Shown here: in pieces, positions 1 through 5,622 of the stretch | How positions within the stretch are numbered: position 1 is the first letter of the stretch | Layout: the number at the start of each line of letters is the position of its first letter | Assembly: GCA_023256455.1 (NCBI GenBank) | Contig: JAGDXN010000080.1 | Location: 47,539 to 61,569, forward strand | Source: Cuniculiplasma sp. | GTDB lineage: Archaea; Thermoplasmatota; Thermoplasmata; Thermoplasmatales; Thermoplasmataceae | DNA: 14,031 nt | Direction: 5' to 3' | Notes under the pieces: generated by a model | Database searches by the model: none | Seen by the model: only the letters and a program-made list of their open reading frames with translations | Told to the model about the DNA's origin: nothing | Translations under genes and position numbers: made by a program

Positions 1-244
1 TTTCTGTAATTTCCTCCAGGGACATTTCCATGATTCTGGAGCATAAATTTCCGATTTCCCAGTTTTGGAAAGATTTTACAGGGCCATGGTTATTTATAAT
101 TTTCCTTATAAAATCATCAGTTTCCCTTATGTTAATAGTTATTTCCCTTTCTATCTCCTCCTTTGATATTCCCGTTTTCTTTGAAATGTATTTTACAGAT
201 TTATTCTGGCACCTTAAAAGGAATATTTCTTCATGCCCTCGCAT
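1..244 (-). CDS. Unrecognised protein, 5' part only (runs off left edge), helix-turn-helix-like N-terminus
   Basis: The minus strand is open from an ATG at 244 to the window edge, giving 81 residues beginning MRGHEEIFLLRCQNKSVKYI. Lys/Glu/Ile-rich composition with AGG, AAA, GAA and ATA codons resembles the other genes here, whereas the competing plus-strand frames over the same bases give a Phe/Ser/Ile-rich composition typical of an antisense shadow. The segment YISKKTGISKEEIEREI at about residues 19-35 reads like a small helix-turn-helix, but I do not recognise the family. The same frame has in-frame ATGs further upstream at 313 and 325, adding a Cys/Phe/Pro-rich stretch. I prefer 244 because an AAATATTT element lies about 26 bases before it, as expected for a leaderless archaeal gene. 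The C-terminus lies outside the window. It is divergent from the NifX-like gene at 408. Confidence 0.55.
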   Translation of the reverse strand, partial: MRGHEEIFLLRCQNKSVKYISKKTGISKEEIEREITINIRETDDFIRKIINNHGPVKSFQNWEIGNLCSRIMEMSLEEITE

Positions 245-262
245 CTTTAGGGAATTATGGCA

Positions 263-275
263 TGGGAAATATTTC
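263..275 (-). promoter_or_regulatory. Putative box A (TATA) for the left-edge gene
   Basis: On the minus strand GAAATATTT is centred about 26 bases before the ATG at 244, the usual box A position for a leaderless archaeal transcript. No Shine-Dalgarno-like purine run precedes that ATG. It is AT-rich by chance in many places here, so this is suggestive only. Confidence 0.3.
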
Positions 276-376
276 TTATCCAGAGCTGTGGAAAAATATG
301 GGAATATTATCATGGTTACAGCCATTGATTACACGAAATGGATAGGCGAAATACAACACCTTACATTTAAGGCATA

Positions 377-386
377 GGTTTAATAG
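377..386 (+). promoter_or_regulatory. Putative box A (TATA) for the NifX-like gene
   Basis: The element TTTAATAG is centred near 382, 26 bases before the ATG at 408. There is no Shine-Dalgarno motif in the bases directly before the ATG, so a leaderless transcript starting at or next to the ATG is the simplest reading. Confidence 0.45.
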
Positions 387-407
387 AATGACCGGGCATA
401 TGAACTT

Positions 408-782
408 ATGAAAGTGGCAGTTACAGTTACTGACGGCATGGTTGAAGGTCCGGGCGAATCTAAGGAAGTTGAAATTTACTCACTGGAAAATGGATCAATA
501 TCACTGGTAGAAAAATATGAAAATCCGGCACTTAAGGCGGAGCATACAAGGGGAATATTCATGATCAAATCCGCTATGGAAAGAAAATGCGATTCCCTTA
601 TATTTGCAGAGGCTGGTGCGCCCGCATTCAATTTTGTTAAGGGCAAAATGAAAATCTACTCAGGCAGGGGAATGAAATCTTCAGAAGCGGTTTTAAAACT
701 TTCCAAAAATGAGCTTCCTGAAATGACCGGGCCTACGGAAACAGGCCATCATATGCATGAACATGAACATCACTCTCATTAA
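408..782 (+). CDS. NifX/NifB-like iron-molybdenum cluster-binding family protein with His-rich tail
   Basis: This 124-residue protein has the small alpha/beta fold signature of the dinitrogenase iron-molybdenum cofactor biosynthesis family (NifX, NafY, NifB C-terminal domain, MTH1175-like). It has an N-terminal strand MKVAVTV, a polar loop, a strand VEIYSLENG at about 21-29, then a segment CDSLIFAEAGAPAF at 61-74 where the family places its characteristic 'ii...g..a' core. Such proteins are widespread in archaea without nitrogenase, where the role is mostly unknown (metal or Fe-S cluster binding or transfer is likely). The last dozen residues hold seven histidines (114-124), a plausible metal-binding tail. 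No nif, fdh or molybdenum genes are visible nearby. It appears to be a single-gene unit, with a TATA element 26 bases upstream and a T-rich end. The family call is fairly firm, the substrate unknown. Confidence 0.75.
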   Translation: MKVAVTVTDGMVEGPGESKEVEIYSLENGSISLVEKYENPALKAEHTRGIFMIKSAMERKCDSLIFAEAGAPAFNFVKGKMKIYSGRGMKSSEAVLKLSKNELPEMTGPTETGHHMHEHEHHSH

Positions 783-786
783 ATTG

Positions 787-808
787 AGTTTTAACATTTT
801 TGTTTTTA
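787..808 (+). terminator. T-rich 3' end between two convergent genes
   Basis: Only 23 bases separate the stop codons of the NifX-like gene and the convergent small gene. They read as T-tracts (TTTT, TTTTT, TTTTT) on the plus strand, the usual archaeal intrinsic termination signal. No stable hairpin is seen. Confidence 0.45.
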
Positions 809-1075
809 TTCATTTCTCTCTTTAGATACATGTTTTTCAACAAGATCAAGGCATTTTTTCATCATTTCATCGGAAACAGACGAAACATTTCCAAGCAATA
901 GCCTTTCCTCTTCAATATCAGCATAAATCTTTCCATTGTCTTCGTGAAAATGAAGTATTCCTCTTCCCTTAAAATAGAAGTGGCCACAACTCCTTTCTCT
1001 GATTCCATTGATTTTCCTTACTTCATTAAGAAGATCTGAAATGACCTTCAGATCCTCCGGCCTTGCATGCCTCAT
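806..1075 (-). CDS. Small uncharacterised protein with GHFYFKGRGILHFHED motif
   Basis: This encodes 89 residues, soluble, with no membrane segment. The start has an amphipathic helix (about 5-22), then a beta-rich core at 30-55 carrying Cys30, His32, His42 and His44 in the pattern C-G-H-F-Y-x-K ... L-H-F-H-E-D, followed by K-I-Y-A-D-I. I associate a similar '(V/H)FYxKxRxFLHFHED..gxYADv' arrangement with small uncharacterised bacterial and archaeal proteins, but I cannot name a domain with certainty. The Cys/His cluster could bind metal or form a ligand pocket (inference). The C-terminus is a second amphipathic helix (about 66-84). The ATG at 1075 is chosen because upstream in-frame extension is blocked, and a TATA-like element lies about 24 bases before it. 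It is divergent from the M13 peptidase and convergent with the NifX-like gene. Confidence 0.7.
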   Translation of the reverse strand: MRHARPEDLKVISDLLNEVRKINGIRERSCGHFYFKGRGILHFHEDNGKIYADIEEERLLLGNVSSVSDEMMKKCLDLVEKHVSKERNE

Positions 1076-1093
1076 TTATATAGCATAGAAATT

Positions 1094-1103
1094 GATTTAA
1101 TAG
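1094..1103. promoter_or_regulatory. Putative shared bidirectional box A
   Basis: The two divergent start codons (1075 minus, 1123 plus) are 47 bases apart. The only strong AT element near the middle is ATTTAATAGT at 1094-1103, which reads TATTAAAT on the other strand. Its centre is about 24 bases from both start codons, so a single element could place TBP for both leaderless genes. Another TATATAA lies at 1076-1082, directly against the minus-strand ATG and too close to act as its box A. Confidence 0.4.
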
Positions 1104-1122
1104 TATTTTCCCATGTTGAGTA

Positions 1123-3117
1123 ATGGACGAACACAAAAAAGGTGGAAAGGAATTAACTCCTGAAAGCATAGGTTTTTCAAAATCAAACATGGACATGTCA
1201 GCCGATCCCTATGAGGACTTTTACAGATATGCAAACGGAAAATGGATTGATAATAATCCTGTTCCTGCAGACAAGTCAAGCTGGGGTGCTTTTTATGAGC
1301 TTCACGAACTGAACATGCACAGGCTGAGGGAAATACTCGAGGAATGTGCTTCAAAATGCACAGAAGATGGAAAAACAAATATTGATCTTGTTGGCAGATT
1401 CTATAAATCTGTGATGAATACAGAAGAGATCGAGAAGAGAAAATTCAATCCTGTAAATGCTTTGCTGGAAAAAATAGATTCAATACAATCCCGTGAATCA
1501 TTAATAGATATGATTACGGAAATGCATAGATCAGGGACATTTCCATTATTCACCGTATTTTCAGAAAATGACCAGAGGAACAGTTCAATTTATGCATTAT
1601 ATTTCTACCAGGGCGGATTAACCCTGCCCAACAGGGATTATTATATTGAGGAAAGATTCAGAGATGTTAAGGAATATTATGGAGAGTACATAAAAAAGGT
1701 CTGGAAGCTCTATGGAATGGCTGAAGAGGACTCAGAAAAATACTCATCAATTATAATGGATGTGGAAAATGCCATAGCGGGATCAAGCAGGAAGCAGGAA
1801 GATCTGAGAGATGCGGAAAAGAATTACAATAAGTTTACAATAGCTGAACTTAATAAAAAATACCCGAACATGGGTTTTGAAAAATACCTTGATAAAATGG
1901 GCATAAGAGGCATTGACTATGTGATTGTGGGCCAGCCTGAATTCTTTGAATTTCTAAACAAATTCCTTGCTTCCATGGATCTGGAAAACTTAAAAATATA
2001 CATGAAATGGATTGCGCTGAACAACAGGATGCCCTATTTGAATAAAGAGGCGGAAGATCTTCATTTCGATATGTTTTACAGGAAGATAAGGGGGCAGAGA
2101 GAAAAGGAGGAAAGATGGAAAAAAGCGGTTCATATTATTGACAGCTCCATAGGAGAGGCTCTGGGTGAAATATATGTGAAAAAATATTTCACTGAAGAAT
2201 CAAGAAAGAGAATGGAAACCATGATCAGCGACATAAGGGAGGTATTTACTGAAAAGGTGAATAAACTTCCATGGATGGGTGAGGAAACAAAGAGGAAAGC
2301 GCTTCAAAAATTCTCAAAATTCCGGGTAAAGATAGGGAATCCACCAAAATTCAGGGATTATTCATCCATTCAAATTCTGTCCGATGATCTGACAGGAAAC
2401 GTTGCAAGGGCATGGGAGTTTGAGGTGAAGAGGCAGGCAGAAAGGGCTGGAAAGGAGGTTGACAGGGATGAATGGTACATGACACCTCCCACAATAAATG
2501 CCTATTTCAATCCAACAGAGAACGAGATCGTATTTCCCGCTGGAATAATTCAGCCGCCATTCTTTGATCCTAATATGGATGACGCCGTCAATTATGGTGG
2601 CATTGGGAGTGTCATATGCCATGAAATAACCCATGGCTATGACGATCAGGGCAGACGCTATGATGAAAACGGAAATCTGGGGGACTGGTGGACAGAGGAG
2701 GACGCAAAAAAGTTCAGTGAAAGAGCTGATAAGATATCAGAACTGTACAGTTCTCTTGAAGTACTTCCAGGATTTAAGGTGAATGGAAAGCTTACCCTTG
2801 GTGAGAATATTGCCGATTTTGGCGGTGTGAGCATTGCATATGAGGCGCTTCAGAAGCATCTCGAAAAGCATCCTGAGTTGCGGAAGGAGATCGACGGCTT
2901 TACTCCTGAACAGAGATTTTTCCTGTCCTGTTCACAGATATGGAGGCAGAACACAAGGGAAGAGACCCTGAAGATGCTGATTTCAATGGATCCCCATTCC
3001 CCTGCAAGATACAGAGGAATGGTTCCGCTTCAAAACCACCCTGAATTCAAATCCGCATTTAAATCAACAAAGGGGCATGATAAACCCGTCTACAGCAGGG
3101 ATATAACCATATGGTAA
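1123..3117 (+). CDS. M13-family (neprilysin/PepO-type) zinc metallopeptidase, apparently cytosolic
   Basis: This 664-residue endopeptidase has the full length of the M13 family. Zinc ligands are H500 and H504 in HEITH and E561 in GENIAD, with catalytic E501 and the supporting D565. The substrate-backbone motif NAYFNP lies at 459-464. The C-terminal HSPARYR (H625, R631) corresponds to the neprilysin catalytic His/Arg pair. The protein ends in TIW, like the family's terminal xxW. The N-terminal M13 domain begins with DPYEDFYRYANGKWIDN at 28-44. Most M13 enzymes are membrane-anchored or secreted, but here the first 27 residues are polar (MDEHKKGGKELT) with no signal peptide or membrane helix, so it should act in the cytosol on imported or internal peptides. 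It is a single-gene unit: TATA-like element about 25 bases upstream, no Shine-Dalgarno, terminator-like hairpin at the stop. Confidence 0.93.
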   Translation: MDEHKKGGKELTPESIGFSKSNMDMSADPYEDFYRYANGKWIDNNPVPADKSSWGAFYELHELNMHRLREILEECASKCTEDGKTNIDLVGRFYKSVMNTEEIEKRKFNPVNALLEKIDSIQSRESLIDMITEMHRSGTFPLFTVFSENDQRNSSIYALYFYQGGLTLPNRDYYIEERFRDVKEYYGEYIKKVWKLYGMAEEDSEKYSSIIMDVENAIAGSSRKQEDLRDAEKNYNKFTIAELNKKYPNMGFEKYLDKMGIRGIDYVIVGQPEFFEFLNKFLASMDLENLKIYMKWIALNNRMPYLNKEAEDLHFDMFYRKIRGQREKEERWKKAVHIIDSSIGEALGEIYVKKYFTEESRKRMETMISDIREVFTEKVNKLPWMGEETKRKALQKFSKFRVKIGNPPKFRDYSSIQILSDDLTGNVARAWEFEVKRQAERAGKEVDRDEWYMTPPTINAYFNPTENEIVFPAGIIQPPFFDPNMDDAVNYGGIGSVICHEITHGYDDQGRRYDENGNLGDWWTEEDAKKFSERADKISELYSSLEVLPGFKVNGKLTLGENIADFGGVSIAYEALQKHLEKHPELRKEIDGFTPEQRFFLSCSQIWRQNTREETLKMLISMDPHSPARYRGMVPLQNHPEFKSAFKSTKGHDKPVYSRDITIW

Positions 3118-3142
3118 ATTTGATTAACAAATTTAATTTTTA
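3115..3142 (+). terminator. Hairpin plus T-tract at the end of the M13 peptidase gene
   Basis: TAAATTTG (3115-3122) and CAAATTTA (3128-3135) form a perfect 8-base-pair stem with a 5-base loop ATTAA, followed by AATTTTTA. The stop codon TAA forms the first bases of the stem. The stem is almost wholly A/T, so stability is low, and the T-tract may be the effective signal. Confidence 0.5.
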
Positions 3143-3162
3143 TAAATAGAAAATAAATTGGA
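3143..3162 (-). terminator. T-rich 3' end of the dehydrogenase gene
   Basis: Read on the minus strand, the bases after the stop at 3166 give AATTTATTTTCTATTTATAAAAATT, a pyrimidine/T-rich stretch lying against the M13 terminator. It is consistent with archaeal T-tract termination of the convergent transcript; there is no hairpin of its own. Confidence 0.35.
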
Positions 3163-3165
3163 GAT

Positions 3166-4125
3166 TTAATCTTTCTTTCTGTGGTCGTAAAAGCCTCTGC
3201 CGGTTTTCATCCCAAGCCATCCGGCGTCCACCATTTGTTTTATTGTTCTTGCCGGCATATAGGCATCTCCAAGTTCCTTTCTGAAGCTTTCCATAACATG
3301 GTAAACAATGTCCACACCAACGTAGTCAGCAAGTTCGAATGGGCCCATGGGCATCCCGGCACCCTTTTTCATTCCTGTATCCACTGTTTCATAATCAGCT
3401 ATTCCCTCTTCCACTACCTTCAGGGCCTCACCGATCATGGGAATAAGTATTCTATTGACAACAAACCCCGGGGCCTCCTTTGCCCTTATGGGAACAAGAT
3501 TTTCCCTGTTATTCCTCTTTCCCTTGAAAAATTCAAACACTGAATCCACAATTTTTCCATCGGTTTGAAGGGCTGGCACAATTTCCACAAGAGGCATCAG
3601 ATAGGGCGGGTTGAAGAAATGTATTACAAGGACTCTTTCCGGATGTTTGTAATGGGATGCCATCTCTGTTATATTCAATGAAGATGTATTTGATGCCATA
3701 ACAGCATCATCCCTGAGATAGTTTGATATTTCCTCAAAGAGGTCATTCTTGACCTTCTGTTCTTCAAAAACAGCTTCTATTACAAGATCCACATCCCTGA
3801 AATCCTCATATGTATCTGTAACTTTCAATCTCTGGATTATTTTTTCCACATCGGGTGGCTCCGGAAAGGAGGACCTTATCTTTGCCTTCTGTTCATCGGA
3901 AAGGCTTATCCCAAACTTTTCTACTCTTTTGATCTCCCTCTCAGGAAGATTCCTGACATATTTTTCCATTTCCTGAAGATATTTGGTGGCATTCTGCTTA
4001 CCTTTCTGAGCAAGTTCCATTGTTCTGTCCTTAATCACGACGTCCAGTCCATTGAGGATCATCACCTCAGCTATGGCTGATCCCATGGCTCCTGATCCAA
4101 CAATACCAATCTTTTTAAACTCCAT
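3166..4125 (-). CDS. 3-hydroxyacyl-CoA dehydrogenase, NAD-dependent
   Basis: This 319-residue enzyme oxidises (S)-3-hydroxyacyl-CoA to 3-oxoacyl-CoA with NAD, in fatty-acid or amino-acid/aromatic carbon breakdown. The N-terminal Rossmann domain shows GSGAMG (G10, G12, G15) and ends its second strand at D33 (VVIKDRT), pointing to NAD. Catalytic-site residues match the family: S148 in SNTSSL, H169 in the HFFNPP motif, E181 (12 residues later, as in the human enzyme) and N224 in FVVNRI. The C-terminal dimerisation domain contains GAGMPMGPFELADYVG (255-270) and ends with KTGRGFYDH. A charged helical stretch at about 40-100 is slightly longer than in the human enzyme, and about five residues are added before N224. 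It stands alone, not with acyl-CoA dehydrogenase or thiolase genes, so the pathway (beta-oxidation versus another route) cannot be decided. Confidence 0.9.
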   Translation of the reverse strand: MEFKKIGIVGSGAMGSAIAEVMILNGLDVVIKDRTMELAQKGKQNATKYLQEMEKYVRNLPEREIKRVEKFGISLSDEQKAKIRSSFPEPPDVEKIIQRLKVTDTYEDFRDVDLVIEAVFEEQKVKNDLFEEISNYLRDDAVMASNTSSLNITEMASHYKHPERVLVIHFFNPPYLMPLVEIVPALQTDGKIVDSVFEFFKGKRNNRENLVPIRAKEAPGFVVNRILIPMIGEALKVVEEGIADYETVDTGMKKGAGMPMGPFELADYVGVDIVYHVMESFRKELGDAYMPARTIKQMVDAGWLGMKTGRGFYDHRKKD

Positions 4126-4145
4126 GGATTAATATGTTATCACCG

Positions 4146-4170
4146 TAATTATGATTTTGCATCTTTTAAA
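4146..4170 (-). promoter_or_regulatory. AT-rich candidate promoter elements before the dehydrogenase gene
   Basis: On the minus strand, TTTAAAAG (about 4170-4163) and AAATCATAAT (about 4155-4146) lie 40 and 26 bases before the ATG at 4125. Either could act as box A. No Shine-Dalgarno motif precedes the ATG. Confidence 0.25.
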
Positions 4171-4216
4171 TCGGGTGAAAATTTAAGGTATAAGGATATA
4201 AAGTATCATCCCAACC

Positions 4217-4242
4217 CATTTATATCCATTCCTATATAAATG
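4217..4242. repeat. Perfect 9-base inverted repeat of two TATA-like boxes
   Basis: CATTTATAT (4217-4225) and ATATAAATG (4234-4242) are exact reverse complements separated by 8 bases. Each arm resembles an archaeal box A (ATATAAAT), facing opposite ways, between the divergent dehydrogenase and DUF998 genes. The plus-facing arm would start RNA near 4263, about 27 bases before the ATG at 4290. The minus-facing arm would leave a leader of roughly 70 bases. It could instead be a symmetrical operator. The repeat is seen directly; the function is inferred. Confidence 0.55.
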
Positions 4243-4289
4243 AAATTTTTTACGGTAAAATATATGAGACATTATTTCTATTGAGATGA

Positions 4290-4865
4290 ATGGAAAGCTT
4301 TAACGACAAAAAACTCGGAGCTCTATTTATTTTGTTAGGTTCGCTGGAATTTTATTTATTTACAAATATTGCGGAATTTGTGCAGCCAGTTTACAGTGTT
4401 TCACATAATTCCATAAGCCATCTTGGAATTGCAACAGATCCTTTCATATTCAATGGGGCAATCATCGTTCTTGGCATTCTGGAAGTAATCGGGGCATACT
4501 TTTTCCGAAAGTACAGTCTTCCCTTCTCCATATTCATGCTTCTTGGCGGAATAGGATCAGCGGGTGTGGGTGTTTTTAACGAGCACTATGGCCTGATCCA
4601 TCTTTTCTTTGCCCTTCTGGCTTTTCTGTTTGGCTCTGGGGCATCATACATAATACTCATGAAAGAAAGGAAGGTTGTAACTTTTATATGGGCCATTCTT
4701 GGAACAATTTCCATTCTTGCCCTGATATTTTTCAGCATAGGGATTGTTGGGAAGGATTCATTCTTCTATTTTGGCCTTGGAGAAGGAGGAATGGAAAGGT
4801 TGATCATGATCCCTGAAATACTGTGGGCCATAGGATTCACATCCTCAATCCTGTTTGAGAAATAA
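4290..4865 (+). CDS. DUF998-family integral membrane protein
   Basis: This 191-residue protein is almost entirely hydrophobic, with about six membrane helices (roughly 12-28, 53-72, 78-96, 104-123, 130-151 and 170-187). Helix 1 and its loop carry the pattern typical of DUF998, with polar YSVSHNSISHLG at 36-47. The C-terminal GGMERLIMIPEILWAIGF (166-183) matches the conserved G-x-x-E-R ... P motif before the last helix. The family is common in archaea and bacteria, and its function is unknown. The ATG at 4290 gives a start with the polar MESFNDKK before the first helix. An ATG four bases upstream is out of frame. AT-rich AAAATATA lies about 26-30 bases upstream. It is a single-gene unit; its neighbours do not suggest a role. 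Confidence 0.75.
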   Translation: MESFNDKKLGALFILLGSLEFYLFTNIAEFVQPVYSVSHNSISHLGIATDPFIFNGAIIVLGILEVIGAYFFRKYSLPFSIFMLLGGIGSAGVGVFNEHYGLIHLFFALLAFLFGSGASYIILMKERKVVTFIWAILGTISILALIFFSIGIVGKDSFFYFGLGEGGMERLIMIPEILWAIGFTSSILFEK

Positions 4866-4872
4866 CTCATCA

Positions 4873-4880
4873 TATTTTTT
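4873..4880 (+). terminator. T-tract after the DUF998 gene
   Basis: ATTTTTT begins nine bases after the stop codon, in the usual place for an archaeal T-tract terminator. No hairpin precedes it. Confidence 0.4.
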
Positions 4881-5079
4881 GTAACCTTTCCATTTTTCCG
4901 GTATTTTGAAATTCACAGGCAGGATCAAAATCATATCCATGCTACAGGGTTAATTTCTCTTTTCATTGAAAATTTCAACCATTCATGATCAGATGACAGC
5001 GAAATATGAAAGGATGCAATACAAAATATTTATCCAGAACCAGATTATGAAATATGCCTATTTACGGTAATTTAAAAAG
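4881..5079. other. Intergenic stretch without a convincing gene
   Basis: The whole gap from 4866 to the tRNA is about 214 bases. I see only very short open frames on either strand, the longest a 31-residue minus-strand frame (4845-4940) overlapping the end of the DUF998 gene. It ends in the T-tract downstream of the tRNA. TTTACGGTAA at 5061-5070 recurs before the DUF998 gene (about 4249-4258). No structured RNA is evident by eye. Confidence 0.4.
5071..5079 (-). terminator. T-tract directly after tRNA-Thr
   Basis: On the minus strand the mature tRNA end is followed at once by CTTTTTAAA, a compact T5 tract suited to end a short tRNA transcript in archaea. Confidence 0.5.
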
Positions 5080-5152
5080 AGCCACTGGAGGGATTTGAAC
5101 CCCCGACCTGCTGATTACAAGTCAGCTGCTCTACCACCTGAGCTACAGTGGC
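5080..5152 (-). tRNA. tRNA-Thr (anticodon UGU)
   Basis: The 73-base cloverleaf is fully paired. The acceptor is GCCACTG with CAGTGGC, the D-stem GCTC/GAGC with loop AGGTGGTA, and the anticodon stem GCTGA/TCAGC. The anticodon loop CTTGTAA reads TGT at positions 34-36 (window 5117-5119). The variable region is AGGTC. The T-stem GGGGG/CCCTC has one G-U pair, and the T-loop is TTCAAAT. The discriminator is U73, usual for archaeal tRNA-Thr. CCA is not encoded and there is no intron. Confidence 0.95.
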
Positions 5153-5172
5153 ACTAAAGGGTTAATCATTCT

Positions 5173-5192
5173 TATTAGAAATACTTTAAGAC
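5173..5192 (-). promoter_or_regulatory. Putative box A for tRNA-Thr
   Basis: The minus strand reads CTTAAAGTATTTCTAATAAG from 5190 to 5171, placing AT-rich elements about 23-35 bases before the tRNA 5' end. This suits an independent promoter rather than readthrough from the transporter operon, but the exact box is uncertain. Confidence 0.35.
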
Positions 5193-5198
5193 TGATGG

Positions 5199-5214
5199 TT
5201 TGAAATTCTTCAAA
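5199..5214 (-). terminator. Small hairpin just after the transporter operon
   Basis: TTTGAA (5199-5204) and TTCAAA (5209-5214) form a 6-base stem with a 4-base loop, four bases past the TAG stop of the last operon gene. It is AT-rich and not followed by a long T-tract, so any terminator role is weakly supported. Confidence 0.25.
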
Positions 5215-5217
5215 TTT

Positions 5218-5616
5218 CTATGAAAGGATCGCAAAAACATAGTTAAGTATTATTCCAGATACTATGAATAAGAGGCCAATTCCCGCATATATGGATGTCA
5301 TTATTAGCTGTTCCCTGTTAATATTTGTTATGTCATCCTCTCTCAGGCGTGCCCCCGTAATAAAAACACCCTCAAGATATTTGTTTGCGCCGAAATCGTA
5401 GAATGCCCCAAAAAATATGATCACCACACCAAGAAGGACAAGAGCGAGAGGGAATACATTGGCGTCTGCATATCTTCCTGTAAAGAAAAAAATGGATGAG
5501 GCAAGGAGAAGGGAAAGCAGAAGGACAAAAAGAGGGAGAGCAAGAAGAAATCTTACCCTCCTTATTTCCGATCTTCTCTGTTCTTCCGGGCCATTCCGAA
5601 GAGAAAGGTCTTTCAT
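5218..5616 (-). CDS. Small membrane protein, last gene of the peptide transporter operon, unknown function
   Basis: This 132-residue protein has three predicted membrane helices at about 22-46, 54-75 and 104-130. A charged N-terminal tail (residues 1-21, rich in Arg and Glu) and a polar loop at 76-103 containing RLREDDITNINREQ flank them. I do not recognise a family. The ATG lies 6 bases after the stop of the dual ATPase gene, and AAGTGAAAGG precedes it as a weak ribosome-binding site, so it is very likely co-translated with the transporter. Possible roles are a small accessory subunit of the importer or an unrelated passenger; nothing in the sequence decides. The codon pattern and the hydrophobic/charged layout support a real gene. 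Confidence 0.7.
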   Translation of the reverse strand: MKDLSLRNGPEEQRRSEIRRVRFLLALPLFVLLLSLLLASSIFFFTGRYADANVFPLALVLLGVVIIFFGAFYDFGANKYLEGVFITGARLREDDITNINREQLIMTSIYAGIGLLFIVSGIILNYVFAILS

Positions 5617-5622
5617 GCCCTT

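Noticed and set aside
30..377. Plus-strand open frame of 115 codons at the left edge
   Set aside because: Its Phe/Ser/Ile-rich sequence is what the antisense of a Lys/Glu-rich gene looks like, and the minus strand gives a better protein over 1-244.
1097..1378. Minus-strand open frame over the start of the M13 gene
   Set aside because: Cys/His/Leu-rich antisense shadow of a clearly real M13 domain, with no promoter of its own.
4240..4284. Fourteen-residue plus-strand leader-peptide-like frame before the DUF998 gene
   Set aside because: Very short, no ribosome-binding site, and its ATG lies within the TATA-like inverted repeat, so it would probably not be in the transcript.
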